Below, in pieces: positions 42,745 through 53,013 of a stretch of DNA of 64,000 bases. Position 1 is the first letter of the stretch. Each line of letters begins with the position of its first letter. The stretch is taken from positions 1 through 64,000 of the forward strand of contig NZ_JAGSHT010000003.1 of the NCBI RefSeq assembly GCF_019947135.1, given 5' to 3'. The translations under genes and the position numbers were made by a program. This DNA comes from Occultella gossypii (GTDB lineage: Bacteria; Actinomycetota; Actinomycetes; Actinomycetales; Beutenbergiaceae). The notes under the pieces were generated by a model that worked only from the letters and a program-made list of their open reading frames with translations, ran no database searches and was not told the DNA's origin.

Positions 42745-43959
42745 ATGGACGAGCGAACCGGGGCGAGGAGCGGGGCGGCGGCGATCCCGGCATCCCAGCG
42801 CGGGCACGGCACCCGCGACCTATGGGTCCTGCTGGCTGTGACGTTCCTCGCGTTCGTGAACTACGCGGCCCTGCTGGCCGTGGTGCCGCTCTGGGCGTCC
42901 GAGATCGGGGGGCACGGTGGTGCGGGCAGCGTCGCCGTCGGGGCCACGACCGGCGTGATGATGGCTGCCACCGTGCTCACCCAGCTCAGCATGCCCCGGC
43001 TGTTCCGGATCCTGCCGCTGCGCGCGATGATCATGCTCGGCGCCGCGATGCTCGGGCTGCCCGCGCCGCTCTACGCGGTCACGGACGCGATCGCACCGAT
43101 CCTCGTGATCACCGCGATCCGCGGCATCGGCTTCGCGCTCGTCGTCGTCGCAGGTTCCACCCTGCTCGCCGACGTCGCCGGCGCCGGCCGGCTCGCGTCC
43201 GCCTCCTCCTACTACGGCGCGGCCGCGGCGCTGCCGAACCTCGCGGCCCTCGCGGGCGGGGTCTGGGTGGCCCGCACCTGGAGCTTCGACGTCGTCTTCG
43301 TGACCGCCGGCGCGGCCGGCGTGCTCGCGGCGATCGTCGCCGCGCCGCTCCCGAAACGGATCCGCGGCACGTTCCACCTCGCCTCGACGGCCCAGTTGCG
43401 CACGATCGCGAGCCCGGTCGGCCTGTTCCTACTGACCTCGGGTGCGTTCGGCGCGGTGACGACGTTCCTGCCGGTCGCCGGTCCCGCCGCGGGGACGACG
43501 GCGGTGGCGTTGTTCGGAGCGTCCGCCGCCCTGATCGTCGCTCGGCTCGGCGCCGGGGCGGTCGGGGACCGGCTGGGGACCGGGCGCGTGCTCGCCCCCG
43601 CGGCCGGTCTCGTGGCGCTCGGCGCCGTGACCCTGGCCGTGGCCCTGTCCCTGGACGGCCCGCCGAGCAGCATGCTGCTCGTGCTCGGCGCCACGCTGCT
43701 CGGCGGGGGCTTCGGCGCGGCCCAGAACGACTCCTTCGTGATCACCGTGGAGCGGCTCGGGGCCGGGCGCGGCGGGACAGGTGCCACGATCTGGAACATC
43801 GCCTACGACGGCGGACTGGGCCTTGGCGCCATGGGTCTCGGCCTGGTGGTCGGTCACCTGGGCTACGCGCACGCGTTCATCGTGCTGGGGGCCGTGATCG
43901 CGCTCTGCGCCCTACCCGCGCTCGTCTCGCGCTCGAGGAGCCCGCTCACGCCCGGTTGA
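42745..43959 (+). CDS. MFS transporter, probable drug or metabolite exporter
   Basis: Twelve-helix MFS protein of 404 residues. N-terminal helix LWVLLAVTFLAFVNYAALLAVVPLWA, then short loops; the central cytosolic loop is PLPKRIRGTFHLASTAQLR. The first-loop motif is degenerate (STAQ/MPRLFRILPLRAM) rather than the canonical Gly-x-x-x-Asp-Arg form; GAVGDRLGTGRVL later in the protein is the clearer copy. Diverges from, and is likely controlled by, the LysR regulator. Its 3' end overlaps the convergent DUF1801 gene by 14 bases. If the -10 noted above is right, the start codon may be slightly downstream. Confidence 0.85.
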   Translation: MDERTGARSGAAAIPASQRGHGTRDLWVLLAVTFLAFVNYAALLAVVPLWASEIGGHGGAGSVAVGATTGVMMAATVLTQLSMPRLFRILPLRAMIMLGAAMLGLPAPLYAVTDAIAPILVITAIRGIGFALVVVAGSTLLADVAGAGRLASASSYYGAAAALPNLAALAGGVWVARTWSFDVVFVTAGAAGVLAAIVAAPLPKRIRGTFHLASTAQLRTIASPVGLFLLTSGAFGAVTTFLPVAGPAAGTTAVALFGASAALIVARLGAGAVGDRLGTGRVLAPAAGLVALGAVTLAVALSLDGPPSSMLLVLGATLLGGGFGAAQNDSFVITVERLGAGRGGTGATIWNIAYDGGLGLGAMGLGLVVGHLGYAHAFIVLGAVIALCALPALVSRSRSPLTPG

Positions 43960-44287
43960 GATCGACCGCCTCGCGGACCAGGTCGACGAACGCGCTCGGA
44001 TCGATCCGATCGCCCTCGCGGAGGTCGATCGCCCGACGCGTGCCGGCGTCGAGGCTCGCGTTGAAGAGGGAGCCGGGATCGGCGAGCGCGGCGCCCTTGG
44101 CGAAGGTGAGCTTCACCTTGTCCCGGTACGTCTCGACGGTGCAGATGAGCCCCGAGCAGGAGAAGGTCGGCACGCCGGCCGGGTTCGAGGGCTTCACCCA
44201 CTTCGCTTCCTCCTCGACGTCCGGCGCGGCCCCGAGGATGAGCGCCCGGACCTCCTTGACGGTGTCCGAACGCCAGTCAGTAGCCAT
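43946..44287 (-). CDS. DUF1801 domain protein
   Basis: A 113-residue YdhG-like protein of unknown function. The core EVRALILGAAPDVEEEAKWVKPS and DKVKLTFAKGAALADPGSLFN follows the family pattern; DUF1801 adopts an iron-chaperone-like fold with frataxin resemblance in some structures, but the role is not established. The ATG at 44287 is chosen over an upstream in-frame start that would overlap the divergent ATP-grasp gene. It overlaps the MFS stop by 14 bases, tail to tail. Confidence 0.8.
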   Translation of the reverse strand: MATDWRSDTVKEVRALILGAAPDVEEEAKWVKPSNPAGVPTFSCSGLICTVETYRDKVKLTFAKGAALADPGSLFNASLDAGTRRAIDLREGDRIDPSAFVDLVREAVDLNRA

Positions 44288-44426
44288 GCGACGGACTGTA
44301 CTCGGGTGCGTTCGCACCCGGCCGCCCCTGGTCGGCTGCTGCGCGCCTGCCGCCGGTGGTACTCGGCCCGCGCATCCCGACCGCCGTCGACACGCGCCAG
44401 ACACATCCAGCGGGTAGTTTCCGGAC

Positions 44427-46046
44427 ATGGCCGACCTGTTCGAGGGATACCCCGCCGGCGTCGCGTGGGACGAGATGATCGAGAGCGGCGCCGTCCGCGC
44501 GCCCTACCGGCACGTGCACCGGACGGTGGGCACCCTCAATGCCGACGAGCTGCGGCTGCGCGCCGACGCCCTGGCCCGCTCCTACCTGGCGCAGGGCGTC
44601 ACGTTCGACGTCGGTGGGGAGGAGCGACCGTTCCCGCTGGACTCGGTGCCGCGGGTCATCGACGCCGCGGAGTGGGACCTGCTGGCCCCGGGCGTCGCGC
44701 AGCGGGTGCGGGCCCTGGAGGCGCTGCTGGAGGACGTCTACGGCGGCCAGCGGGCGATCACCGACGGGGTGCTGCCCCGCTCCCTGATCGTCTCCTCGGC
44801 GAACTTCGTGCGTGCGGCTCGCGGGATCAACCCGCCGAACGGGGTGCGGGTGCACGTGGCCGGCATCGACGTGATCCGGGACAGCGCCGGCGGCTGGCGG
44901 GTCCTCGAGGACAACGTGCGGGTGCCCAGCGGCGTGAGCTACGTGCTCTCGAACCGGCGCGCGATGGCCCAGTCGTTCCCGGAACTGTTCTCCACGATGC
45001 GGATCCGCCCGGTCGCGGACTACCCGCGCCGGCTGCTCGCCGCCCTCAGCGCGGCCGCGCCGTCCGGCGTCGACGAACCCGTCGTGGTGGTGCTGACCCC
45101 GGGCGTCTACAACAGCGCCTACTTCGAGCACTCGCTGCTCGCCCGTCTGATGGGAGTGGAGCTGGTCGAGGGCCGGGACCTGATCTGTTCCGGCGGCAAG
45201 GTCTACATGCGCACCACCGAGGGCAGGCGCCGGGTGGACGTGATCTACCGGCGCGTCGACGACGACTTCGTGGACCCGGTGGTGTTCCGCCCCGACTCAC
45301 TGCTCGGCTGCCCGGGACTGATCGGCGCGGCCCGCGCCGGCGCGGTGACGATCGCGAACGCCGTCGGCAACGGCGTCGCCGACGACAAGCTCGTCTACAC
45401 CTACGTGCCGGACCTGATCCGCTACTACCTCGGCGAGGAGCCGGTCCTGAAGAACGTGGACACCTGGCGGCTGGAGGAGCCGGACGCGCTCACGGAGGTG
45501 CTGGACCGGCTCGACGAGCTCGTGGTCAAGCCCGTTGACGGCTCCGGTGGCAAGGGCATCATCATCGGCCCCGCGGCCGGCCGGAACGAGCTCGACGAGG
45601 CCCGGGTCCGCCTGCGCGCGGACCCTCGTGGCTGGATCGCGCAGCCGGTGGTGCAGCTGTCCACGGTGCCGACCCTCGCGGGTGACTCGTTGCGGCCCCG
45701 GCACGTGGACCTGCGACCGTTCGCGGTCAATGACGGCGAGCAGGTCTGGGTGCTGCCCGGCGGTCTGACCCGGGTGGCGCTCGCGGAGGGTCAGCTGGTC
45801 GTGAACTCCTCCCAGGGTGGCGGGTCCAAGGACACCTGGGTGCTCGGCGCGGAGCGCAGGTCACCCGAGCTGCATCCGCACCACGGGGCGACGGCGGCAC
45901 CCGGCTCGGGCGCTCAGCCGCACCCGGTCCAGGGGGTCCGTCTGGACTCGAACCCCAGCGACGACCGCACCCTGAGCGAACAGACCCAGCAACAGCAGCA
46001 GGCACGGCCCGGTGCCTCCGACGCGGACGGAGCGCTCGCATGCTGA
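44427..46046 (+). CDS. Circularly permuted ATP-grasp protein (type 2)
   Basis: First gene of a widely conserved three-gene unit (ATP-grasp, Alpha-E, transglutaminase-like) thought to synthesise or modify a peptide; the product is unknown. Characteristic segments: DLLAPGVAQRVRALEALLEDVYGGQRA, GWRVLEDNVRVPSGVSYVL, GVYNSAYFEHSLLARLMG, YVPDLIRYYLGEEPVLKNVDTW and ELVVKPVDGSGGKGIIIGP. The last supplies the ATP-binding Lys and Gly-rich loop. The C-terminal ~60 residues are Gln/Ser/Pro-rich (TQQQQQARPGA) and variable. 539 residues. Its stop overlaps the Alpha-E start by 7 bases. Confidence 0.92.
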   Translation: MADLFEGYPAGVAWDEMIESGAVRAPYRHVHRTVGTLNADELRLRADALARSYLAQGVTFDVGGEERPFPLDSVPRVIDAAEWDLLAPGVAQRVRALEALLEDVYGGQRAITDGVLPRSLIVSSANFVRAARGINPPNGVRVHVAGIDVIRDSAGGWRVLEDNVRVPSGVSYVLSNRRAMAQSFPELFSTMRIRPVADYPRRLLAALSAAAPSGVDEPVVVVLTPGVYNSAYFEHSLLARLMGVELVEGRDLICSGGKVYMRTTEGRRRVDVIYRRVDDDFVDPVVFRPDSLLGCPGLIGAARAGAVTIANAVGNGVADDKLVYTYVPDLIRYYLGEEPVLKNVDTWRLEEPDALTEVLDRLDELVVKPVDGSGGKGIIIGPAAGRNELDEARVRLRADPRGWIAQPVVQLSTVPTLAGDSLRPRHVDLRPFAVNDGEQVWVLPGGLTRVALAEGQLVVNSSQGGGSKDTWVLGAERRSPELHPHHGATAAPGSGAQPHPVQGVRLDSNPSDDRTLSEQTQQQQQARPGASDADGALAC

Positions 46047-46972
46047 GCCGGATCGCCGAGTCCCTGTTCTGGATCGGCCGGTACGTGGAGCGGGCCGATG
46101 ACACCGCCCGGATCCTCGACGCACACCTGCAGCACCAGCTGGAGGACCCGTGGATGGAGGAGGACCAGGCCTGCCGCTCGCTGCTCGGCGTGATGGGCGC
46201 CGCAGCGCCGCCGCCAGGGGTCGAGGTGACCCGGCAGACGGTGCTGCAGACGCTCGCCTACGACCGGACCTCGCCCGGCGCGATCGCCGGTGCGCTCGCG
46301 GCCGCCCGGGAGAATGCCCGCCGGGCCCGGGAGACGCTGTCCTCGGAGATGTGGGAGTGCCTGAACACCACCTGGAACTCGCTGCCGGGCCAGATCAGCG
46401 CCTCCACCCCGCACGACTTCTTCGCCTGGGTGCGGGAGCGGGCCGCGATCGTGGCCGGCCTGGTGCAGTCCTCGACCCGACGCGACGGCACGCAGCACTT
46501 CCTGCTCCTCGGGCGGGCACTGGAACGAGCGGACATGACCGCCCGGCTGATCGCGTCCCGGGCCGTGTCCGGGGCGAACGGCCCGGGGTGGACCACGATG
46601 CTGCGCTCGTGTGGTGCCCACGAGGCGTTCCTGCGCACCTACCGGGGCCGGGACTCGGACACCCTCGCCGCGGAGTTCCTGCTCATGGACCGGCTGTTCC
46701 CGCGGTCGGTGCTGTTCTGTCTGGAGGAGGCGGAGACGTGCCTGACCCGCCTGGAGCCGGCCGACCCGCGCGGACACTATCCGGGCGACGCGCGCATGAT
46801 CATCGGCCGGATCCGGTCCGGTATCGAGTACCAGCCCCTGCTCACCCTGCTGGGCAACCTGGCCCCGGAGATGACCCGGCTCCAGCAGGGCTGCTCGGAG
46901 GCCAGCGACGCGATCCGGCTGCGGTACTTCCCCTCGGGCGCCACCGACGACTGGATCGGAGGTCGGATGTGA
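46040..46972 (+). CDS. Alpha-E domain protein
   Basis: All-alpha protein of the Alpha-E family (also called DUF403), always near ATP-grasp and transglutaminase-like genes; molecular role not known. It starts MLSRIAESLFWIGRYVERADDTARILD, the family signature, and contains RALERADMTARLI and LLMDRLFPRSVLFCLEEAE. 310 residues, no membrane helix. Start and stop overlap both neighbours (7 and 4 bases), which implies tight co-expression and perhaps a complex. Confidence 0.92.
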   Translation: MLSRIAESLFWIGRYVERADDTARILDAHLQHQLEDPWMEEDQACRSLLGVMGAAAPPPGVEVTRQTVLQTLAYDRTSPGAIAGALAAARENARRARETLSSEMWECLNTTWNSLPGQISASTPHDFFAWVRERAAIVAGLVQSSTRRDGTQHFLLLGRALERADMTARLIASRAVSGANGPGWTTMLRSCGAHEAFLRTYRGRDSDTLAAEFLLMDRLFPRSVLFCLEEAETCLTRLEPADPRGHYPGDARMIIGRIRSGIEYQPLLTLLGNLAPEMTRLQQGCSEASDAIRLRYFPSGATDDWIGGRM

Positions 46973-47811
46973 GCCGGCTGCACATCGTCCACACGACCCA
47001 CTACACCTACGCCCGGACCGTCTCGGCGTCCTACAACGAAGCCCGGATGCGCCCGGCGAACCTGCCCGGCCAGACCGTCCTCGAGTCCCGCCTGACCGCC
47101 ACCCCGAGCACGTTCAGCACGGAGTACCGGGACTACTGGGGGGCGACCGTGACGGCGTTCGAGACGCTGACCTCGCACGAGGAACTGCTGGTCGTCTCCG
47201 AGTCCCGGGTGGACGTGTCGCCGGTGCAGCTCGGCGGGGCGACGGCGGGCTGGGACACGCTGCACGCCCCAGACCTGGTCGACCGGATGTCGGAGTTCCT
47301 CGCTGTCACCAAGGCCACGGAACCGGACGAGGAGCTACGCGAGCTGGCCCGGTCCCACGCAGACGGCGCGACACCGCAGGACGCGGCCCTCGCCGTCTGC
47401 GGGGCGTTGCGGGAGGCGGTGGAGTACGTCCCCGGCGTGACCGGGGTGCACACCCGCGCCGTCGAGGCCTGGCAGGCGCGCAAGGGGGTGTGTCAGGACC
47501 TCGCCCACCTCGCGGCCGGCACCCTGCGCAGCGTCGGCATCCCGACCCGGTACGTGTCCGGCTACCTGCACCCGCGGACCACCTCCGCCGAGATCGGGGT
47601 CGCCGTGACGGGGGAGTCGCACGCCTGGATCGAGTACTGGTGCGGCGACTGGTTCGGCTACGACCCGACGAACCTGATCACACCGGAGGGACACCACGTG
47701 GTGGTGGGCCGCGGCCGCGAGTACGCCGACGTCACCCCGATCCGGGGCGTCTACGCCGGTGGCGGGGCCTCGACCCAGCAGGTCGAGGTGCGGATCACCC
47801 AGGAGACCTGA
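46969..47811 (+). CDS. Transglutaminase-like cysteine protease family protein
   Basis: N-terminal bacterial transglutaminase-associated domain (RLHIVHTTHYTYARTVSASYNEARM) followed by the papain-like transglutaminase core. Catalytic triad residues are C175 in KGVCQDLAH, H218 in ESHAWIEYW and D232 in YDPTN. The GTG at 46969 overlaps the Alpha-E stop and gives 280 residues. The whole triad lacks signal peptides and probably works in the cytosol on a small peptide made by the ATP-grasp enzyme; this is inference from gene order. After it, 47812-47892 has no gene. Confidence 0.92.
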   Translation: MSRLHIVHTTHYTYARTVSASYNEARMRPANLPGQTVLESRLTATPSTFSTEYRDYWGATVTAFETLTSHEELLVVSESRVDVSPVQLGGATAGWDTLHAPDLVDRMSEFLAVTKATEPDEELRELARSHADGATPQDAALAVCGALREAVEYVPGVTGVHTRAVEAWQARKGVCQDLAHLAAGTLRSVGIPTRYVSGYLHPRTTSAEIGVAVTGESHAWIEYWCGDWFGYDPTNLITPEGHHVVVGRGREYADVTPIRGVYAGGGASTQQVEVRITQET

Positions 47812-47892
47812 AGCCCGCCGCCGAGCGAGCACGACTCGGCCGACCGGGACCCGTGCCAGCGCCTGTGTCGCGCCGGCTCGCTCGACCCGGCG

Positions 47893-48558
47893 TCAGCGGG
47901 CGAGCAGCACCAGCGCGAGGATGATCGCCATCAGCGACCCGATCGGGATGGCCACGAACACCCCGAGAGCGGCGGCGAGCGTGACCCGCAGGTCGTCCTT
48001 GAGGTAGGGCGCAGCGACCGGCCCGCCGGCCGCGGCGAGCAGAGCGCGCTGGGCCTGGTCCACCCGGGCCAGGGCGCGGCCGATGACGCCGAGCCTGCCG
48101 ACGCCGAGGATCCGGGTCAGTCGGGCACCGGCGCCCTTCGCCGAGCCGGTCACGGCGGCCTCGGTGAACGCGTCGAACACGGCGTTGACGTCGTCCTCGC
48201 CGGCGCGCCCGTGCATGTCCTCCTCGACCTGCTCCACCAGCGCGTCACCGGTGCTCAGACGTGTCCCGGGCTCGATCGAGACGACCCGATGCTCACCGAG
48301 CGACGCGACGGCACGCAACCACCGCCGTCGCCGGACCGCCAGGACGACCACCGGCACGGCGAGCAAGGCGGGCAGCGCGAGCAGCGCCACCGATCCGGCG
48401 ACGCCGGGGCCACCCGGCGAGGTGAGGAGCACCACGTCGAGGATCAGCGCGAGGGTGAGCACCGCCGTCGCCGCGATGATCAGGAACCTGCTCGGGCCGC
48501 CGAGCAGCCGAGCCGTGAAGGCGGCCAGGTTCCCCATCGAGTCGCCGAGTGAGCCCAT
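47893..48558 (-). CDS. Uncharacterised membrane protein
   Basis: 221 residues with two adjacent N-terminal membrane helices ([21 protein letters not shown] and [19 protein letters not shown]), a cytosolic helical segment about 100 residues long rich in charged and Ala residues ([27 protein letters not shown]), and a C-terminal helix ([25 protein letters not shown]). No family recognised. The start ATG at 48558 is the second-best supported by context; it diverges from lepA. Confidence 0.7.
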   Translation of the reverse strand: MGSLGDSMGNLAAFTARLLGGPSRFLIIAATAVLTLALILDVVLLTSPGGPGVAGSVALLALPALLAVPVVVLAVRRRRWLRAVASLGEHRVVSIEPGTRLSTGDALVEQVEEDMHGRAGEDDVNAVFDAFTEAAVTGSAKGAGARLTRILGVGRLGVIGRALARVDQAQRALLAAAGGPVAAPYLKDDLRVTLAAALGVFVAIPIGSLMAIILALVLLAR

Positions 48559-48672
48559 ACCCACGATTGTGCCGCACGCCCGCCGATTCCCGGCTCGGAG
48601 CTCCGGCGTGGGACGATGGGAGGCGTCCCGTCCAGCAGTTCCCCCAACCATCAGACGTCGAGGTTCCCTGCC

Positions 48673-50529
48673 GTGCCACCCATCGCCACCCCGGCCGCAA
48701 ACGCCCGCATCCAGCCGGCGTCCACGCCACCGGAGTTGCTGCGCAACTTCTGCATCATCGCGCACATCGACCACGGCAAGTCGACGCTGGCGGACCGGAT
48801 GCTGCAGCTGACCGGCGTCGTGGACGCGCGGTCCATGCGGGCCCAGTACCTGGACCGGATGGACATCGAGCGTGAACGCGGCATCACGATCAAGTCGCAG
48901 GCCGTGCGGATGCCGTGGCAGGTCGGTGAGACCGCATTCGCGCTGAACATGATCGACACCCCCGGGCACGTCGACTTCACCTACGAGGTGTCCCGGTCCC
49001 TGGCCGCGTGCGAGGGCGCCGTGCTGCTCGTCGACGCCGCGCAGGGCATCGAGGCGCAGACCCTGGCGAACCTCTACCTCGCCATGGAGAACGACCTCGC
49101 GATCATCCCGGTCCTGAACAAGATCGACCTGCCCGCCGCCCAGCCGGAGAAGTTCGCGGAGGAGCTCGCGACGCTGATCGGCGGGGAGCCCGAGGACTGC
49201 CTGCAGGTCTCCGGGAAGACCGGCGTGGGCGTCGAGACGCTCCTGGACGCGATCGTCGCGCAGGTCCCGCCGCCCGTCGGGGACCCGGACGCGCCGGCCC
49301 GGGCCATGATCTTCGACTCCGTCTACGACACCTATCGCGGCGTGGTCACCTATGTCCGGGTGGTCGACGGCCAGCTGTCCCCGCGCGAGAAGATCCGGAT
49401 GCTGTCCACGAACGCCACCCACGAGCTCCTCGAGATCGGCGTGAGCTCGCCCGAGCCGCACCCCACCCAGGGCATCGGCGTCGGCGAGGTGGGCTACCTG
49501 ATCACCGGCGTGAAGGACGTGCGCCAGTCCCGCGTCGGTGACACGGTCACGAACGCGGCCAAGCCGGCGACCGAGTCCCTCGGTGGCTACCGGGACCCGC
49601 AGCCGATGGTGTACTCGGGCCTGTACCCGATCGACGGCTCCGACTACCCGGTGCTGCGCGACGCCCTCGACAAGCTCAAGCTCAACGATGCCGCCCTGGC
49701 GTACGAGCCGGAGACGTCCGTGGCGCTCGGGTTCGGGTTCCGGATCGGGTTCCTCGGGTTGCTCCACCTGGAGATCGTGCGCGAGCGGCTCGAGCGCGAG
49801 TTCAACCTCGACCTGATCTCCACCGCCCCGAACGTGATCTACCAGGTCACCATGGAGGACGGCACCGAGGTGACCGTACGCAACCCGAGCGAGTTCCCGA
49901 CCGGCAAGGTCAAGACCGTCACCGAGCCGATCGTGAAGGCCACGCTGCTCGCCCCGAGTGAGTTCGTCGGCACGATCATGGAGCTCGCCCAGGGCCGGCG
50001 CGGCACCCTCCAGGGCATGGACTACCTCTCCGAGGAGCGCGTGGAGCTGCGCTACATCCTGCCGCTCGGGGAGATTATCTTCGACTTCTTCGACCAGCTG
50101 AAGTCCCGCACCCGCGGGTACGCCTCCCTGAACTACGAGATCAGCGGCGAGCAGGACGCGGACCTCGTCAAGGTGGACATCCTGCTGCAGGGCGAGCAGG
50201 TGGACGCGTTCTCCGCGGTCGTGCACCGGGAGAAGGCCTACGCCTACGGCGTGATGATGACCGGCAAGCTCAAGGAGCTGATCCCCCGGCAGCAGTTCGA
50301 GGTGCCGATCCAGGCGGCCATCGGCGCCCGGATCATCGCCCGCGAGACCATCCGCGCGATGCGCAAGGACGTCCTCGCCAAGTGCTACGGCGGTGACATC
50401 TCCCGTAAGCGCAAGCTCCTGGAGAAGCAGAAGGAGGGCAAGAAGCGGATGAAGAACATCGGCCGGGTGGAGGTCCCGCAGGAGGCGTTCGTGGCCGCGC
50501 TGTCCTCGGAGCCACCGTCGGGCAAGTGA
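48673..50529 (+). CDS. lepA: Elongation factor 4 (LepA)
   Basis: Ribosome-associated GTPase that can back-translocate or aid initiation. G-domain motifs: [35 protein letters not shown] and NKIDLP. The LepA-specific C-terminal domain begins around [27 protein letters not shown] and ends in [18 protein letters not shown]. The GTG at 48673 gives 618 residues, close to family length; an ATG at 48616 would add 19 weakly conserved residues. Its stop overlaps the hemW start, a widespread arrangement. Confidence 0.96.
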   Translation: MPPIATPAANARIQPASTPPELLRNFCIIAHIDHGKSTLADRMLQLTGVVDARSMRAQYLDRMDIERERGITIKSQAVRMPWQVGETAFALNMIDTPGHVDFTYEVSRSLAACEGAVLLVDAAQGIEAQTLANLYLAMENDLAIIPVLNKIDLPAAQPEKFAEELATLIGGEPEDCLQVSGKTGVGVETLLDAIVAQVPPPVGDPDAPARAMIFDSVYDTYRGVVTYVRVVDGQLSPREKIRMLSTNATHELLEIGVSSPEPHPTQGIGVGEVGYLITGVKDVRQSRVGDTVTNAAKPATESLGGYRDPQPMVYSGLYPIDGSDYPVLRDALDKLKLNDAALAYEPETSVALGFGFRIGFLGLLHLEIVRERLEREFNLDLISTAPNVIYQVTMEDGTEVTVRNPSEFPTGKVKTVTEPIVKATLLAPSEFVGTIMELAQGRRGTLQGMDYLSEERVELRYILPLGEIIFDFFDQLKSRTRGYASLNYEISGEQDADLVKVDILLQGEQVDAFSAVVHREKAYAYGVMMTGKLKELIPRQQFEVPIQAAIGARIIARETIRAMRKDVLAKCYGGDISRKRKLLEKQKEGKKRMKNIGRVEVPQEAFVAALSSEPPSGK

Positions 50530-51710
50530 GCACGGGGGCCCTGCCCGGCTCCGTCGTCGCCGGCTCGGGAGAGCGTGACTTCGGTGTGTATCTGCACGTC
50601 CCGTTCTGCTCGGTGCGGTGCGGGTACTGCGACTTCAACACCTACACCGCCACCGAGCTCGGCGGCGGCGCGTCGCAGGCGAACTACGCCACGACGGCGA
50701 TCGGCGAGATCGAGCTGGCCGCGTCGGCCATGCGGGACGTCGGTCTGCCGCAGCGGAACGTCTCGACCGTGTTCCTCGGCGGCGGGACGCCCACCCTGCT
50801 GCCCGCAGCCGACCTGACCAGGCTGCTGGACGCCGTCGGGCAGGCCTGGGGACTGTCCGACGACGCCGAGGTGACCACCGAGGCCAACCCGGACTCGGTC
50901 ACGGCCGCGGACCTGGCGGAACTCGCCGGGGCGGGGTTCACGCGGGTGTCCTTCGGGATGCAGTCCGCGGTGCCGTCCGTGCTGCACACGCTCGAACGCA
51001 CCCACGATCCGCGGCGGATCCCGGACGTGGTCACCTGGGCGCGGGACGCCGGCCTGCGCGTCTCGCTCGACCTGATCTACGGCACGCCGGGGGAGACCCT
51101 GGACCACTGGCGGACCAGCCTGGACGCGGTCCTGGCCCTCGAACCGGACCACGTCTCCGCGTACGCCCTGACCGTGGAGCCGGGCACGAAGATGGGCGCC
51201 CAGGTGCGCCGCGGACTGTTGCCGATGCCCGATCCGGACGACGAGGCGACCAAGTACGAGATCGCCGCCGCGGCTCTCGCCGGCGCCGGCTACGACTGGT
51301 ACGAGATCTCGAACTTCGCCCGCACCCCAGCAGACCGGTGCCGCCACAACATCGCCTACTGGCGCTCGCACGACTGGTGGGGTGTCGGACCCGGGGCGCA
51401 CTCGCACGTCGGCGGGCACCGGTGGTGGAATGTCAAGCATCCCCGCCCGTACGCGGAGCGCGTCGACGCCGGGCAGCTGCCGGTCGCCGAGAGCGAGACG
51501 CTCACGCAGCGCCAGCGTGAGGACGAGCGGGTCCTGCTCGGCGTGCGCCTGGCCGACGGGCTCGACGTCGGCCCGGACCTGCGCGGGAGGCTGCCGACCC
51601 TCGTGGCCGACGGGCTGCTCGAGGGCGATCCCGCGAGTGCGGGGCGAGCCGTGCTCACCCTGCGCGGGCGCCTGCTCGCGGATACCGTGGTGCGTGCGCT
51701 GACCGACTGA
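50526..51710 (+). CDS. hemW: Radical SAM heme chaperone / coproporphyrinogen III oxidase-like HemW
   Basis: Radical SAM protein of the HemN-like group; characterised HemW proteins bind and deliver heme rather than oxidise coproporphyrinogen. The cluster motif C28-x3-C32-x2-C35 ([13 protein letters not shown]) has the HemW-type CX3CX2C without the extra Cys of Hem[16 protein letters not shown] and [14 protein letters not shown] follow. 394 residues. GTG start inside the lepA stop. Confidence 0.93.
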   Translation: MSTGALPGSVVAGSGERDFGVYLHVPFCSVRCGYCDFNTYTATELGGGASQANYATTAIGEIELAASAMRDVGLPQRNVSTVFLGGGTPTLLPAADLTRLLDAVGQAWGLSDDAEVTTEANPDSVTAADLAELAGAGFTRVSFGMQSAVPSVLHTLERTHDPRRIPDVVTWARDAGLRVSLDLIYGTPGETLDHWRTSLDAVLALEPDHVSAYALTVEPGTKMGAQVRRGLLPMPDPDDEATKYEIAAAALAGAGYDWYEISNFARTPADRCRHNIAYWRSHDWWGVGPGAHSHVGGHRWWNVKHPRPYAERVDAGQLPVAESETLTQRQREDERVLLGVRLADGLDVGPDLRGRLPTLVADGLLEGDPASAGRAVLTLRGRLLADTVVRALTD

Positions 51711-51826
51711 GGCCGGCCCAGGTGTGACGATTTTCGGGAGAAACCGGGCAAGCCTTGTGCACGAGCGGGCCAGAAGTCGCTACGGTTACGCCGTCACACG
51801 TTTTCCAATCCCAGGCAGGGAGAACC

Positions 51827-52888
51827 ATGAGTCAGCTTCCCCCCGACCCGAACAACCCGAACGGGCAGGGCGGCGTGCCCCCCGTCCCGTCCCAGCCGGG
51901 TCAGGGTCAGCCCGGCCCGGGCTACGGCCAGGGCCAGCCTGGACCGAACCAGGGACAGCCCGGCCAGCAGCCGCCGAACTACGGCCAGGGCCAGCCCGGA
52001 CAGAACCCGGCTCAGCCCCCCGGCCAGCAGCCGCCAAACTACGGCCAGGCACCGCAGCCCCCGGGCGCGTACCCGAGCCCTCAGCAGGGTGGCTTCCCGC
52101 AGGCACCGCCCCCCGGCCCGGACCAGTACGGCCAGTACGGCGCCCCCGGCGCCGGCTACGGCGGCCCGCCGCAGGGCCAGGCATGGGGCGGCGACCCGTA
52201 CGCCCAGCAGATGCAGCAGCGTCCGTTCGCCGTTGGTGACGCGATCGGCTACGCGTGGAAGTCCGTGACGGGCAACCTCGGTGGCTGGCTGCTGCTGATG
52301 CTGATCCTCATCGTGGCATCGGTCCTGCTCAGCTTCCTGAACCCGAACACCCGCTTCGTCTCCGAGGGTGGTTTCAACTACTCCACGATGACGGGCGGCG
52401 TGACCGTCCTCGGCATCATCGGCGCGATCCTGAGCGCCCTCGTCGCCGCGTTCATCAGCGGAATGATGTACACCGGCGCGCTCCACGAGACCGCGGGCCG
52501 CAAGCCGTCCGTGAGCGATTTCTTCTCGGTGAACAACTTCCAGAACATCGCGATCTTCGCGCTCGTCTGGGGCGTGGTGGCCGGTGTGATCCAGGGGCTG
52601 CTCCCCGCACTGAGCATCCTGGTGATCATCGCGGGCTTCCTGCTCTGGTTCACCTACGTGTTCATCATCGACCGGAATCTCGCCTGGCTCGACGGCATCA
52701 AGTCCTCCGCGCAGCTGGTCACCCAGAACCTCGGCGGCAACCTGCTGCTCGGGCTCGCGATCATCGGTATCAACATCCTCGGTGCGATCCCGTGTGGTCT
52801 GGGCCTGTTCATCACGGTCCCGATGACGTACGTCGCCGTCACGTACGCCTACAAGACGCAGACGAACCAGCCGGTCGCCCCGAAGTGA
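51827..52888 (+). CDS. Pro/Gly/Gln-rich multi-pass membrane protein
   Basis: Residues 1-130 are a disordered repeat of PGQGQPGP and QQPPNYGQ blocks ending near QQRPFAVGDAIGYAWKSV. About 220 residues with five to six membrane helices follow (WLLLMLILIVASVLLSFL, GIIGAILSALVAAFISGMM, IFALVWGVVAGVIQGLL, LVIIAGFLLWFTYVFII and NLLLGLAIIGINILGAIPCG). FISGMMYTGALHETAGRKPSVSDFF resembles the membrane domains of small integral proteins seen with Gly/Pro tails in actinomycetes. Function unknown. ATG at 51827 with GGGAGA upstream; TACGGT at 51781-51786 may be the -10. Confidence 0.75.
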   Translation: MSQLPPDPNNPNGQGGVPPVPSQPGQGQPGPGYGQGQPGPNQGQPGQQPPNYGQGQPGQNPAQPPGQQPPNYGQAPQPPGAYPSPQQGGFPQAPPPGPDQYGQYGAPGAGYGGPPQGQAWGGDPYAQQMQQRPFAVGDAIGYAWKSVTGNLGGWLLLMLILIVASVLLSFLNPNTRFVSEGGFNYSTMTGGVTVLGIIGAILSALVAAFISGMMYTGALHETAGRKPSVSDFFSVNNFQNIAIFALVWGVVAGVIQGLLPALSILVIIAGFLLWFTYVFIIDRNLAWLDGIKSSAQLVTQNLGGNLLLGLAIIGINILGAIPCGLGLFITVPMTYVAVTYAYKTQTNQPVAPK

Positions 52889-52939
52889 CCCTGTCCTGAC
52901 GAGCATCGCGGCCGCTGAGCCGGAACGCTCGCAGGACAC

Positions 52940-52979
52940 CGAGGGCCCGCGCACCACCCAGGTGGTGCGCGGGCCCTCG
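52940..52979. terminator. Perfect 19-base-stem hairpin terminator
   Basis: Arms 52940-52958 and 52961-52979 are exact reverse complements with a CA loop, rich in GC and without a U-tract. It lies 51 bases after the membrane-protein stop and 134 bases from the convergent DUF3097 stop, so it should terminate both. Confidence 0.85.
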
Positions 52980-53013
52980 CGTCTGCCTCGGCTCGCCTAC
53001 TCCCAGCCGACAG

